A stretch of DNA of 15,165 nucleotides from Competibacteraceae bacterium UBA2792 (GTDB lineage Bacteria > Pseudomonadota > Gammaproteobacteria > Competibacterales > Competibacteraceae): assembly GCA_002352125.1 (NCBI GenBank), contig DEHU01000288.1, positions 7,112 to 22,276 on the forward strand, read 5' to 3'. The notes under the pieces were generated by a model. The model was not told the DNA's origin. It searched no databases and worked only from the letters and a program-made list of their open reading frames with translations. Shown one piece after another: positions 6,811 to 13,707 of this stretch; positions within the stretch are counted from its first letter, which is position 1, and each line of letters starts with the position of its first letter. The position numbers and the translations under genes were made by a program.

Positions 6811-9005
6811 GGCGAAACTCCTCTTGGGGTGGGGTTCTCTTGGGTGCGCTGGTCGAAGCCGCCCCGCCGCCAGGCGTGGAAACGCTCTACCCAGGCCAGC
6901 AATTTCTGGGGCGCATGAGCCTTTTTCCAGACGCCAGCGGCGTACTTGTTGGCTTCGGCCAAGGTCGGGTAGATGTGGATGGTGCCGAGAATCTTGTTCA
7001 GGCCGATGCCGTGGCGCATGGCCATGACGTATTCGGCGAGCAGGTCGCCGGCGTGTTCGCCGACGATGGTTGCGCCAAGAATCTTGTCCTTGCCGGGCAC
7101 GGTCAGCACCTTGACGAAACCGTGTGCCTCGCCGTCGGCGATGGCGCGATCCAGATCGTCGATGCCGTACACCGTCACCTCGTGGGGGATACCTTGCGCC
7201 TTCGCTTCCTGTTCGTTCAACCCGACCCGCGCCACCTCGGGATCGACGAAGGTGGCCCAGGGAATGACCGAATAGTCGGCCTTGAATGTCTTGAATGGAC
7301 CGAACAGGGCGTTGACCGAGGCATACCAGGCTTGATGCGCGGCGGTGTGGGTGAACTGGAACGGTCCGGCCACGTCACCGGCGGCGTAAATGTTGGGGTA
7401 AAGCGTTTGCAGGTACTCGTTGGTTTCCACGGTGCGGGCGCGAGTGGCCGGAATCCCCAATTCTTCCAGTCCGTAGCCGGTCGTGTTCGCCACCCGCCCG
7501 ACCGCGACCAACACGGCATCGAAGGGAATCCGCACGTCCGCGCCGCCGTGTTCGGCGATCAGGATTTTTTCGCCGTTCTCCACCGCGAACCGCTTGGCTT
7601 GGTGCTCGACGAGCACCTGGATGCCCTCCTGGCGAAAGCGCGCAGTCACCAGTCCGGAAACCTCCGGGTCTTCCCGGATCAGAATGCGCGGAGCCATTTC
7701 GACCTGCGTCACCCGTGCGCCGAGGCGGGCGAAGGTTTGGGTCAGTTCCGAACCGATGGGGCCGCCGCCCAGCACCACCAATCGTTCGGGTAACTCGCGC
7801 AGATGCCAAACGGTATCCGAAGTCAAATACCCGACCTCTTCCAGTCCCGGAATCGGTGGCACGAACGGCCGGGCGCCAGCGGCGATGACGATGGCGCGGG
7901 TGGTCAGGGTTCGCGTGCCTGCCGTCGTAGTGACCGCCACCGTCCACGGCGAGGTGATTTTGGCCGTGCCGTCGATCACCTCCACGCCCAAACCGGTGTA
8001 GCGTTCCACCGAATCGTGGGGCGCCACGTCGCGGATCACTCGCTGCACCCGCTCCATCACCTCGGCGAAATCGAATTCTGCGTTGGCTTTACGGATACCG
8101 AATTCCGGGGAACGCCGGATGTGGGCGAGCAGCTTGGCCGAGCGGATCAGCGCCTTGGACGGTACGCAGCCGGTGTTCAGACAATCGCCACCCATCCGGT
8201 GCTTTTCGATCAAAGTCACCTTGGCCTTGACCGCCGCCGCGATATAGGCGGTCACCAGTCCGGCCGAGCCGGCGCCGATCACCACCAAATTCCGGTCGAA
8301 GCGCTGCGGCTTTTGCCATTTTGCGTATACCCGCCGCGCTTTGACCGCCGCCACGATCTTCTTGGCGACGAGCGGAAAAATGCCCAGCAGCGCGAAAGAG
8401 GCCAACAAGCCGGGCGACAGAATACCTTTGAGCGAGTCGATTCGCGCCAGTTGGGTACCGGCATTCACGTAGACCAAGGTGCCGGCCAACATGCCGATCT
8501 GGCTAACCCAGCAGAAGGTTGAGAGGCGGATCGGCGTCAAGCCCATCACCAGATTGATGACGAAGAACGGAAAGACCGGAATCAACCGCAAAGTGAACAG
8601 ATAGAAACCACCTTCCTTTTCCATCCCGGCGTTGATCGCTTTTAGCCGGTCGCCGAATTTGCCCTGCACCCAGTCGCGCAGCACGAAGCGGGCGGCGAGA
8701 AAGGAGAAGGTAGCGCCCAGGGTCGAGGCGAGGGAGACGAGGACCATTCCCCACAACAGGCCGAAGATCGCGCCGCCAACCAAGGTCAGGATCGCCGCGC
8801 CGGGCAGCGACAATCCGGTCACCGCCACGTAAACGGCAAAAAATATTCCCGCCGCCGAACCGGGATGCGCCGCTCGATAGGTTTCGATGGCCGCCTGCTG
8901 GGATTTGAAGTAATCGAGGCTGAAATAGCGGCCCAGGTCGAACGCGAAGAAAACGCCGACCAGCACGGCGATCACCAAAAGGAGCAGGAACTTGCGAAAG
9001 TTCAC
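6807..9005 (-). CDS. DedA/TVP38-type membrane domain fused to flavin disulfide reductase
   Basis: This 732-residue protein has two halves. Residues 1-225 form a TVP38/DedA (SNARE-associated) membrane domain with an N-terminal membrane helix, the SLPGAAILTLVGGAIFG loop and LRLIPVFPFFVINLVMGL. From about 236 it is a class I pyridine nucleotide-disulfide oxidoreductase, with FAD motif GAGSAG (244-249), redox cysteines Cys275 and Cys280 (GGDCLNTGCVPSK), NAD(P)H motif VVLGGGPIGSE, second FAD motif NIYAAGDVAG, and the dimerisation domain at the C-terminus. The dithiol-enzyme His/Glu pair is altered: HIYPTLAE has Tyr679 where lipoamide dehydrogenase has the catalytic His before Pro, while Glu684 is kept. 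It is therefore unlikely to be a lipoamide dehydrogenase. It probably moves electrons from NAD(P)H to a thiol, metal or quinone partner at the membrane. It starts at a GTG that overlaps the glutaredoxin stop, and its stop overlaps the DUF302 start. Confidence 0.92.
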   Translation of the reverse strand: MNFRKFLLLLVIAVLVGVFFAFDLGRYFSLDYFKSQQAAIETYRAAHPGSAAGIFFAVYVAVTGLSLPGAAILTLVGGAIFGLLWGMVLVSLASTLGATFSFLAARFVLRDWVQGKFGDRLKAINAGMEKEGGFYLFTLRLIPVFPFFVINLVMGLTPIRLSTFCWVSQIGMLAGTLVYVNAGTQLARIDSLKGILSPGLLASFALLGIFPLVAKKIVAAVKARRVYAKWQKPQRFDRNLVVIGAGSAGLVTAYIAAAVKAKVTLIEKHRMGGDCLNTGCVPSKALIRSAKLLAHIRRSPEFGIRKANAEFDFAEVMERVQRVIRDVAPHDSVERYTGLGVEVIDGTAKITSPWTVAVTTTAGTRTLTTRAIVIAAGARPFVPPIPGLEEVGYLTSDTVWHLRELPERLVVLGGGPIGSELTQTFARLGARVTQVEMAPRILIREDPEVSGLVTARFRQEGIQVLVEHQAKRFAVENGEKILIAEHGGADVRIPFDAVLVAVGRVANTTGYGLEELGIPATRARTVETNEYLQTLYPNIYAAGDVAGPFQFTHTAAHQAWYASVNALFGPFKTFKADYSVIPWATFVDPEVARVGLNEQEAKAQGIPHEVTVYGIDDLDRAIADGEAHGFVKVLTVPGKDKILGATIVGEHAGDLLAEYVMAMRHGIGLNKILGTIHIYPTLAEANKYAAGVWKKAHAPQKLLAWVERFHAWRRGGFDQRTQENPTPRGVSP

Positions 9006-9280
9006 GGGCGATCCGCTCCGGGCGGCGGCTGGAGCAGGGCGTCCAATCGACCGGCACGATCCAGCGCGGCCAGGTCGTCGTATCCGCCGACGTGCATGTC
9101 GCCGATGAAGATTTGCGGCACGGAGCGGCGGCCGGTGCGGGCGATCATGATGTCCATTTGGTCGGGTTCGAGATCGACCCGGATTTTTTTCAAATCATCG
9201 ATGCCCTTGCTTTTCAGCAGTTGTTCCGCGCGCCGGCAAAACGGGCAAATTTGGGTGCTGTACATCGTAACTTCGGTCAT
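9002..9280 (-). CDS. grxC: Glutaredoxin (CPFC type, GrxC-like)
   Basis: The 92-residue protein is a standard single-domain glutaredoxin. It has the beta strand VTMYST, the active site Cys-Pro-Phe-Cys at residues 12-15 (QICPFCRRAEQLL), the cis-proline segment RRSVPQIFIGD at about 51-61 and the glutathione-binding GGYDDLAAL at about 65-73. It reduces protein disulfides or glutathionylated proteins with glutathione in the cytoplasm. Phe replaces the usual Tyr of CPYC, a common variant. The start has a strong Shine-Dalgarno sequence, CTGGAGG, five bases before the ATG. The stop overlaps the GTG of the flavin reductase fusion (GTGA, 9002-9005), so the two are translationally coupled, and the glutaredoxin may exchange electrons with that reductase. 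The symbol is by family resemblance. Confidence 0.93.
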   Translation of the reverse strand: MTEVTMYSTQICPFCRRAEQLLKSKGIDDLKKIRVDLEPDQMDIMIARTGRRSVPQIFIGDMHVGGYDDLAALDRAGRLDALLQPPPGADRP

Positions 9281-9342
9281 GGTGCCTCCAGAGAATCGAA
9301 AACAGTGTGCAGGTTCGGTCGCATCGGGCGCCGAGGACTCGA

Positions 9343-10311
9343 TCAGGTCAGGGTCGCGGCGCTTCGGCTAGGAACGGCGGCCCGCGCCCGTTCGATGGCG
9401 TAGTCGGGTCCCTCGGCAATCCGCTCGAAATAAGACGCATGAGCGGGCGAACCGACTGGCCAGTTCGCCAGGAATTCCCGTTGCCAACGGCCGGGGTCGA
9501 ATTCCAGCGCCAAGGCATCGAGGTAAACGGACCCCGAGCCCCCTCCGTACAGACGCGGGTGCGGACCGGGCGAAATGCCGATGCGGGTCACGACGCCAAA
9601 CCGGGTCGCGGCGAAATTGGGCATCCCCGCCGCACCGTTGTTGACGACCCACTTCGGCAAGCCCGCAAGATCGAAACGGCGCAGCACGGGCAAACAGGTA
9701 TGGCTGCTGGCGAAAACATCGACGCCGGCGTCCAGAAACGCCGATGCCAGCCGCTCGCGATTCGCCGGATCGTCCAGCGCCTCCACGTCGAACTGCCAGC
9801 CGGCCAGCGCTTCGGCGTCGCCGTGTACCACACCGACCCGCGCATCCCCGACCCGGTAACGGGCGAACATCGGCAAGCTGCCAAGACTGGCCAGCGTCTC
9901 GCGATGGCGGCGAGCGGTGGTTTTGAGCCGGGCGTGAATCCGGTTGGAGCATTCCACGATTTGGGCATCGACCGTTTCCGGGTAAGCGCAGCCGCAGCCC
10001 GCTTCTTCGCTTTCGGCGAGCAACTCCGCCTCCACGTTGCCGAGAATCGCGTCGTGACGCAACACTCGCGCGCCGACCTCGGCAAACGTGGCGTCATCGA
10101 CATCGAACCAGTGAAAATCACCGTTGAAGCAGAGCGTCACCGGGCCGGGTTCGGTGGCGGCCAGAGCCTCCACGGCATCCAGCGCCAGCCGGTTGCCGTA
10201 CAGACCCCCGATGACGTACAAGGTTTCCACCCTCTTTTCCGGCGCAGCAGCCAGCGCCGCCGCACCGTAGCGGTAACGGAGCGGACAAATCCGGCCCGGC
10301 GACTCGCTCAC
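9343..10311 (-). CDS. Metallophosphoesterase-like protein with altered metal motif
   Basis: The 322-residue protein has the layout of a calcineurin-like phosphoesterase. It has a first strand and loop VIGGLYGNRLALDAVEAL (33-50), NGDFHWFD (63-70), LGNVEAE (90-96), VVHGDAE (161-167), SSHTCLPVL (202-210) and WVVNNGAAGMPNF (221-233). In typical members the first motif is DxHGN; here Gly36 and Tyr38 stand where the metal ligands Asp and His should be, so one metal site may be missing or the enzyme may have another role. A CGCAYPE loop (106-112) is a further feature. I cannot name a substrate. The frame is open far upstream on the minus strand, but that part lies inside the symporter gene. The GTG at 10311, overlapping the symporter stop by four bases (GTGA), is the natural start, with GGAG about ten bases upstream. 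The next gene, glutaredoxin, begins 62 bases beyond its stop. Confidence 0.85.
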   Translation of the reverse strand: MSESPGRICPLRYRYGAAALAAAPEKRVETLYVIGGLYGNRLALDAVEALAATEPGPVTLCFNGDFHWFDVDDATFAEVGARVLRHDAILGNVEAELLAESEEAGCGCAYPETVDAQIVECSNRIHARLKTTARRHRETLASLGSLPMFARYRVGDARVGVVHGDAEALAGWQFDVEALDDPANRERLASAFLDAGVDVFASSHTCLPVLRRFDLAGLPKWVVNNGAAGMPNFAATRFGVVTRIGISPGPHPRLYGGGSGSVYLDALALEFDPGRWQREFLANWPVGSPAHASYFERIAEGPDYAIERARAAVPSRSAATLT

Positions 10312-11714
10312 GCCGATTCGCTCCGGGCCACGGCCAACCCGTGCCACCGGCGCACGATCTCGGGTAGCAGAAAGCCCGCCGTGCAGATCGCCAGACCATA
10401 GAGATTCGTGCCCAGCAGCAGAGCATATTGGCCTTCGCCGATGGCCCAGACGGCAGGAATCCAGCCAACCGCCAGCAGGATGCCCAACAGCAAGCCGGGC
10501 CAGAAGCTCAGATGAAAACTCCACGGCGAACGGCCCACCCAGCGTTGCAGCAGAAACACCGGCGCCAAGCCCATGACCATCGTGCCGCTCAAGGTCGTGG
10601 CGGCGAGAATTTCGGCGCCGGCGATCATCGGCAAGTTGCCGAGCACGGCGATGGCGATCATCGCCACCGTTCCGTAACGCAAGGCCGTTGCCGGCGGTTG
10701 CCGCCCGGCGACGGCCGGCAGCTCCTGCGCCACGACTTTGGAGAGCGAAGCGAAGGTCGAATCCAGAGTCGATCCGGCCGCCGCGATCATCAGCACGGTC
10801 ATGACGAACAGCGCGCCGATGCCCAACGCCTGCGCCACCGCCGCCGGGGCGTTGCCGCCGGCCGCCAACCCGCTCAACCGGGCGTCGATGCCGACGAAGC
10901 TGAACGCCAGGATGGCGAAAAAACCGCCTACGCCGGCCAGAATGAACGCTTTGAGCATGGCCTTTTCCTCGGTGATGAACCCCCGATCCGTCAGCACCGG
11001 ATCGTGAAAGGGATAGCTCAGAATTTGCAGGCTGGCCACCCACAGCAAATCGACGCCCGCCGCGAGCTTGAAGTCGCCCGTGTTCAACAGGGTGGCAACG
11101 CCGTGCTTGGGTAACACCAGCAGCAGGACGGCGGCCAGGAACACCACGAAGACGGCGGCTTGAATGATGTCGGTGATGATGGAACCGCGCAGGCCACCCT
11201 TGATGCTGTAGAACAGGGTCGCGGCGGTAAACAGCAAGGCGGCGCCAATGAATGCCGGACTGCCGGCCGGACCGTAGTAGCCACCGACCACGGCGGTGTT
11301 GCTCCACACCTCGTTGTAGAGGCGGATCAAAATAGCGGCGGTGAACGCCAGCGCCGCCGACCGGCCGTATTTGCCGATCAGGAAACCCACCAGACTGGTG
11401 GCACCGGCATGGCGCCGCAGATAGTAGATCACGAATCCGGCCAGCGGGATCGACAGCCAGTAGGTTGCGTAGGCCAGCCCGCCGACGATGCCGTAGCTCG
11501 CGCCCAGGTTAGCGGCGTTGGTGACCGATTTGGCGAAAATCCAGGAAATGAAGATGCTGGCGGTCAGCGCCCATTGGCTGGCCATCCGTCCGCTGTTGTC
11601 CTCGCCCCGGAAGAACGCGCCGACCGTGCGGGCATGAGGGGTGACGGCATAGAGCGCCGCGCCGTAAAAGATCAAAAAGCCCCAGAAAGTCAGGCCAAAA
11701 ATCGCGGAAGTCAT
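10308..11714 (-). CDS. Sodium:solute symporter family protein
   Basis: The 468-residue protein is hydrophobic throughout, with about 12-13 predicted membrane helices, close to the usual size of the SSS family. It shows the family signature GGLRGSIITDIIQAAVF at about 173-189, the early helix with FAKSVTNAANLGASYG at about 60-75, and a late AAAGSTLDSTFASLSK segment that matches the ion-binding helix region. It should import a small solute with Na+ at the inner membrane; the solute could be a sugar, amino acid, carboxylate or other compound. The ATG at 11714 is preceded by AAGGGG, about 12 bases away. It is the first gene of the operon with the phosphoesterase, glutaredoxin, flavin reductase fusion and DUF302 genes. 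No strong promoter could be picked in the 197 bases upstream. Confidence 0.9.
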   Translation of the reverse strand: MTSAIFGLTFWGFLIFYGAALYAVTPHARTVGAFFRGEDNSGRMASQWALTASIFISWIFAKSVTNAANLGASYGIVGGLAYATYWLSIPLAGFVIYYLRRHAGATSLVGFLIGKYGRSAALAFTAAILIRLYNEVWSNTAVVGGYYGPAGSPAFIGAALLFTAATLFYSIKGGLRGSIITDIIQAAVFVVFLAAVLLLVLPKHGVATLLNTGDFKLAAGVDLLWVASLQILSYPFHDPVLTDRGFITEEKAMLKAFILAGVGGFFAILAFSFVGIDARLSGLAAGGNAPAAVAQALGIGALFVMTVLMIAAAGSTLDSTFASLSKVVAQELPAVAGRQPPATALRYGTVAMIAIAVLGNLPMIAGAEILAATTLSGTMVMGLAPVFLLQRWVGRSPWSFHLSFWPGLLLGILLAVGWIPAVWAIGEGQYALLLGTNLYGLAICTAGFLLPEIVRRWHGLAVARSESA

Positions 11715-11886
11715 GATGAGGGCATCCCCTTGGCGGTGGTTTATTCCGGTGCGACGGGCGCGACAAACGCATCGGTTTCTGGGTGAAAAGCATAGTCAGG
11801 CAAACCGGCGGGCGATGGGTCGCCGCGTGGGCGACGCGAACGCTACGAATCGTGGCTCGAAATTTTTAAGCTTAGGGGGCAAGCCA

Positions 11887-11915
11887 TTGCGCCGCCGCAA
11901 CGGCGGCGGGCGCAA
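11887..11915 (-). terminator. GC-rich hairpin after the small secreted protein gene
   Basis: Eleven bases beyond the stop codon of the secreted protein gene, TTGCGCC plus GCCGC (11887-11898) pair with GCGGC and GGCGCAA (11903-11907, 11909-11915), giving a 12-bp stem with one bulged G and a four-base loop. Position and strength suit a transcription terminator on the minus strand, but no T-run follows directly; a TTAAAAATTT tract comes about 20 bases later. A second stem, GTCGCC/GGCGAC (11819-11835), lies further on. Confidence 0.45.
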
Positions 11916-11925
11916 GGTCGAAGGT

Positions 11926-12231
11926 TCAGCAGTTCGGGAACGAGCTGCTCTCGTTGAAACCGAAGCGCGGGGTCAAGTCGCAGTTCGTGCCGACCGCCAG
12001 GGCGGCGCGTTCCGGACTTGCCGGGGCGTAGCGGACGGCGTCGGCATGATGGCTCCGCTGGTTGAAGCCGTGAATCACCGGGATACGGCTCAAATCCTGC
12101 TGGCCGGCCTGGGCGGAAACGGCGATGCTGGGAATGACGCTCTGGTCGTTGAAGCCGGTGGCGTGAGCGGTGGACAAACCGGACAGGGCGGCGATCAGGG
12201 CGAAGCTGGCGGCGGCGAAAGTAGATTTCAT
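11926..12231 (-). CDS. Small secreted protein with three GFN motifs
   Basis: The 101-residue protein opens with a clear signal peptide (MKSTFAAASFALIAALSGLS, cleavage expected after AHA at residue 24), so a 77-residue mature chain should be released into the periplasm or outside the cell. The mature chain carries three spaced copies of a short motif: GFNDQS at 26-31, GFNQRS at 55-60 and GFNESS at 91-96. It has two cysteines, Cys84 and the final residue Cys101, which could form a disulfide. I do not recognise the family. The start is well supported by AAGGAG seven bases before the ATG. The same frame stays open to 12741, but that extension is Arg/Pro-rich and overlaps another gene in its better frame. 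It lies 65 bases after an unrecognised gene on the same strand, perhaps in one operon, and a GC-rich hairpin follows. Confidence 0.75.
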   Translation of the reverse strand: MKSTFAAASFALIAALSGLSTAHATGFNDQSVIPSIAVSAQAGQQDLSRIPVIHGFNQRSHHADAVRYAPASPERAALAVGTNCDLTPRFGFNESSSFPNC

Positions 12232-12296
12232 GATTACACTCCTTACAAGGTCATCGAAAGTTTGGGATTCCGCATTTTCGGCGGGTTCAGAAACGT

Positions 12297-12791
12297 TTAC
12301 GCAGTCCGGGCAGCGTTGGATGCAGCCCCGCAAATTTTTTTGAAGCAGGAGGAGCGCGGTGCAGAGGTCAAGTGCCGCAGCATGGCGCGCGGTCCTTGGT
12401 GCCGGGTCCGGCCGAGAAACACGTCCTCGACCAGCGGAAACCGGGCGTGTCGGCCTCGACGGTTTACCGGGACGCCCAGACCGATTTCGCGGTGAAACGT
12501 CTCGACGGCACAGCGGCCGAGCGCATCGACGCGCGCCAGCAGCGAGCGGCCATCCTCGCGGGCGAGCCGGATGTCCGCCACGGGATTGGTCCCGGTCAGA
12601 TCGAGGTCGAGATATTCGATGTCCCAGCCGGCCGCCGCCAGCCACGCGCAAAAAGCCGCCGATTTCTTGCTGGCGCGGACGGACGCTCGCGCCGCCGAGG
12701 AACCCGAGCGGTTGGCGGCTTGAGCGCACGGGCGAGGACAACCGTCGTTAACCGACGCTGGCAAAGTTATATCCGTATTGATATAATCCAA
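12297..12791 (-). CDS. Hypothetical protein of unknown function
   Basis: I do not recognise this protein of up to 164 residues. Three frames are open here, but this one has the balanced composition and G/C-rich third positions of a real high-GC gene, while the overlapping frames are Arg/Pro-rich. The credible core begins near residue 40 (KKSAAFCAWLAAAGWDIEYL), continues through LDLTGTNPVADIRLAREDGR and VDALGRCAVETFHREIGLGV, and ends in FPLVEDVFLGRTRHQGPRAM. It looks like a small alpha/beta soluble protein without signal peptide. The start is uncertain: a TTG at 12791 and another at 12764 are available, neither with a good ribosome binding site, and both lie in the divergent promoter region of the toxin-antitoxin genes. 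The last 25 residues look less conserved in style. The secreted GFN protein gene follows 65 bases downstream. Confidence 0.55.
   Translation of the reverse strand: MDYINTDITLPASVNDGCPRPCAQAANRSGSSAARASVRASKKSAAFCAWLAAAGWDIEYLDLDLTGTNPVADIRLAREDGRSLLARVDALGRCAVETFHREIGLGVPVNRRGRHARFPLVEDVFLGRTRHQGPRAMLRHLTSAPRSSCFKKICGAASNAARTA
12758..12787 (+). promoter_or_regulatory. Toxin-antitoxin promoter with palindromic operator
   Basis: A perfect -10 box TATAAT (12782-12787) is preceded, 18 bases upstream, by CTGGCA (12758-12763), four of six bases of the -35 consensus. A perfect seven-base inverted repeat, TTATATC-cgtatt-GATATAA (12767-12786), overlaps the -10 box. This is the expected layout for autorepression by the antitoxin. 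The toxin ATG is only six bases after the -10 box, so the message would be leaderless or start from an upstream promoter. Confidence 0.6.
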
Positions 12792-12793
12792 TC

Positions 12794-13116
12794 ATGAAAC
12801 CGATCCAGTTTCTCGGCGATTCCTTGAAGCGGTTACGCGAGTTTCCGCCCGCAGCGCGCCAGGACGCCGGGCATCAGCTCTACCGGGTGCAGCGGGGCGA
12901 ACAGCCGGACGATTTCAAGCCCACGCCCACCGTCGGCAAGGGGGTCGAAGAAATCCGTGTGTGGGACGAGACCGGCATCTATCGGGTGATCTACACCGCG
13001 CCCGTCAGGCGGAAACGGTCTACGTGCTGTACGCCTTCCAAAAGAAAACGCCCGCCACATCGAAACGCGACCTGGACATCGCCAAGGCGCGTTTCGCTCA
13101 AATCGCATCGAGGTGA
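12794..13116 (+). pseudogene. RelE/HigB-like toxin gene with one-base frameshift
   Basis: The frame from the ATG at 12794 reads as a phage-derived Gp49-like/HigB toxin up to about residue 69 (DFKPTPTVGKGVEEIRVWDE, then TGIYRVIYTA). It then turns into Arg/Pro-rich nonsense. The expected continuation, AETVYVLYAFQKKTP, then SKRDLDIAKARFAQIASR and a TGA at 13114-13116, is present in another frame. Adding one base near 13001-13003 (for example GCGCGCCGTCAG for GCGCCCGTCAG) would restore a 107-residue protein, the usual size for these mRNA-cutting toxins. The corrected stop lies three bases before the antitoxin start, a normal toxin-first HigBA arrangement. Unshifted, the frame would run to 13123 and overlap the antitoxin start. 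The shift is either a real inactivating mutation or a sequencing error; a programmed shift is less likely, as no slippery heptamer is seen. Confidence 0.8.
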
Positions 13117-13119
13117 ACC

Positions 13120-13407
13120 GTGAACGACGCCACGACCGAAACCTACGCCAACGTGTGGGATGCTCTCGCCGACACCCCGCAGGAAGCCGCCAACCTCAAG
13201 GTCCGCTCCGAGCTGATGGGCCAGATCGCGGCGTTCGTCCAGGAACGCGGCTGGACGCAGGTGGAAGCGGCCCGCCGCTGCGGCGTGACCCAGCCCCGCC
13301 TGAACGACCTGTTGCGCGGCCGCCTGTCGCGGTTCTCGCTGGACGCCTTGGTCAACATCGCGGCGGCGCTCGGCTGCCGGGTCCACATCGGCCTGGAAGC
13401 AGCTTGA
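13120..13407 (+). CDS. HigA/Xre-like antitoxin, helix-turn-helix protein
   Basis: The 95-residue protein has a helix-turn-helix domain at about 42-85 (WTQVEAARRCGVTQPRLNDL, then LRGRLSRFSLDALVNIAAAL), as in the short Xre-type antitoxins that pair with HigB/Gp49-like toxins. It should bind its toxin and repress the shared promoter, most likely at the palindrome at 12767-12786. The start is GTG, preceded by GAGGTG with a four-base spacer (13110-13115). The frame is intact although the toxin gene before it is shifted. An intact antitoxin with a broken toxin could be a relic that still regulates itself or protects against related toxins. Confidence 0.85.
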   Translation: MNDATTETYANVWDALADTPQEAANLKVRSELMGQIAAFVQERGWTQVEAARRCGVTQPRLNDLLRGRLSRFSLDALVNIAAALGCRVHIGLEAA

Positions 13408-13707
13408 ACGTGGTCTTTCGCTGAGCTGATCGGCCTGCGCTCGCCGGGCCGGAATCCTCGCCGGCGGGGGAAAGCGAGTCCCCGGCTATCCCGGCCTTCG
13501 CCGTCCTTGGCGCGGCGACCCGTTCCGGCACGCCGCCATCCCAAAGGACGCGGCGCGTGCCGCACCGCTCGTCACTCCTAGGCTCGGCGTCCATGCCGGT
13601 CACGCTCGCGCTCGTTTTCCGCTCGTCCCGGTTTGCGCCGAAAATCGCCGGGGGAGTCGGCGTTTGCTAAGATTTATCTTCACCCATCGCAGCAATCTTC
13701 GATTCGG
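13408..13707. other. Gene-free GC-rich stretch after the toxin-antitoxin pair
   Basis: These 300 bases hold no credible gene; minus-strand frames here (such as 13352-13603 and the one ending at 13143) are Arg-rich shadows. The sequence is very GC-rich with many short CCGGC/GCCGG-type repeats that may be a decayed intergenic repeat. Near the right end a short AT-rich palindrome, AAGAT-tt-ATCTT (13669-13680), lies 28 bases before the hydrolase start and may be an operator. TAAGAT (13668-13673) is a poor -10 candidate. Confidence 0.4.

Noticed and set aside
6840..7793. Plus-strand open frame of 317 codons (and 7803-8522)
   Set aside because: Antisense to the flavin reductase fusion, whose FAD and NAD(P)H motifs prove the minus frame.
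10312..11307. Upstream extension of the phosphoesterase frame (654-codon version)
   Set aside because: It overlaps the symporter gene in another frame and is Arg-rich without sense; the GTG at 10311 overlapping the symporter stop is a natural start.
11926..12741. 271-codon version of the secreted protein frame
   Set aside because: The extra N-terminal part is Arg/Pro-rich and conflicts with the better frame at 12297-12791; the ATG at 12231 has a ribosome binding site and signal peptide.
12998..13005. Programmed ribosomal frameshift in the toxin gene
   Set aside because: No slippery heptamer or downstream structure is evident; a one-base deletion or sequencing error explains it more simply.
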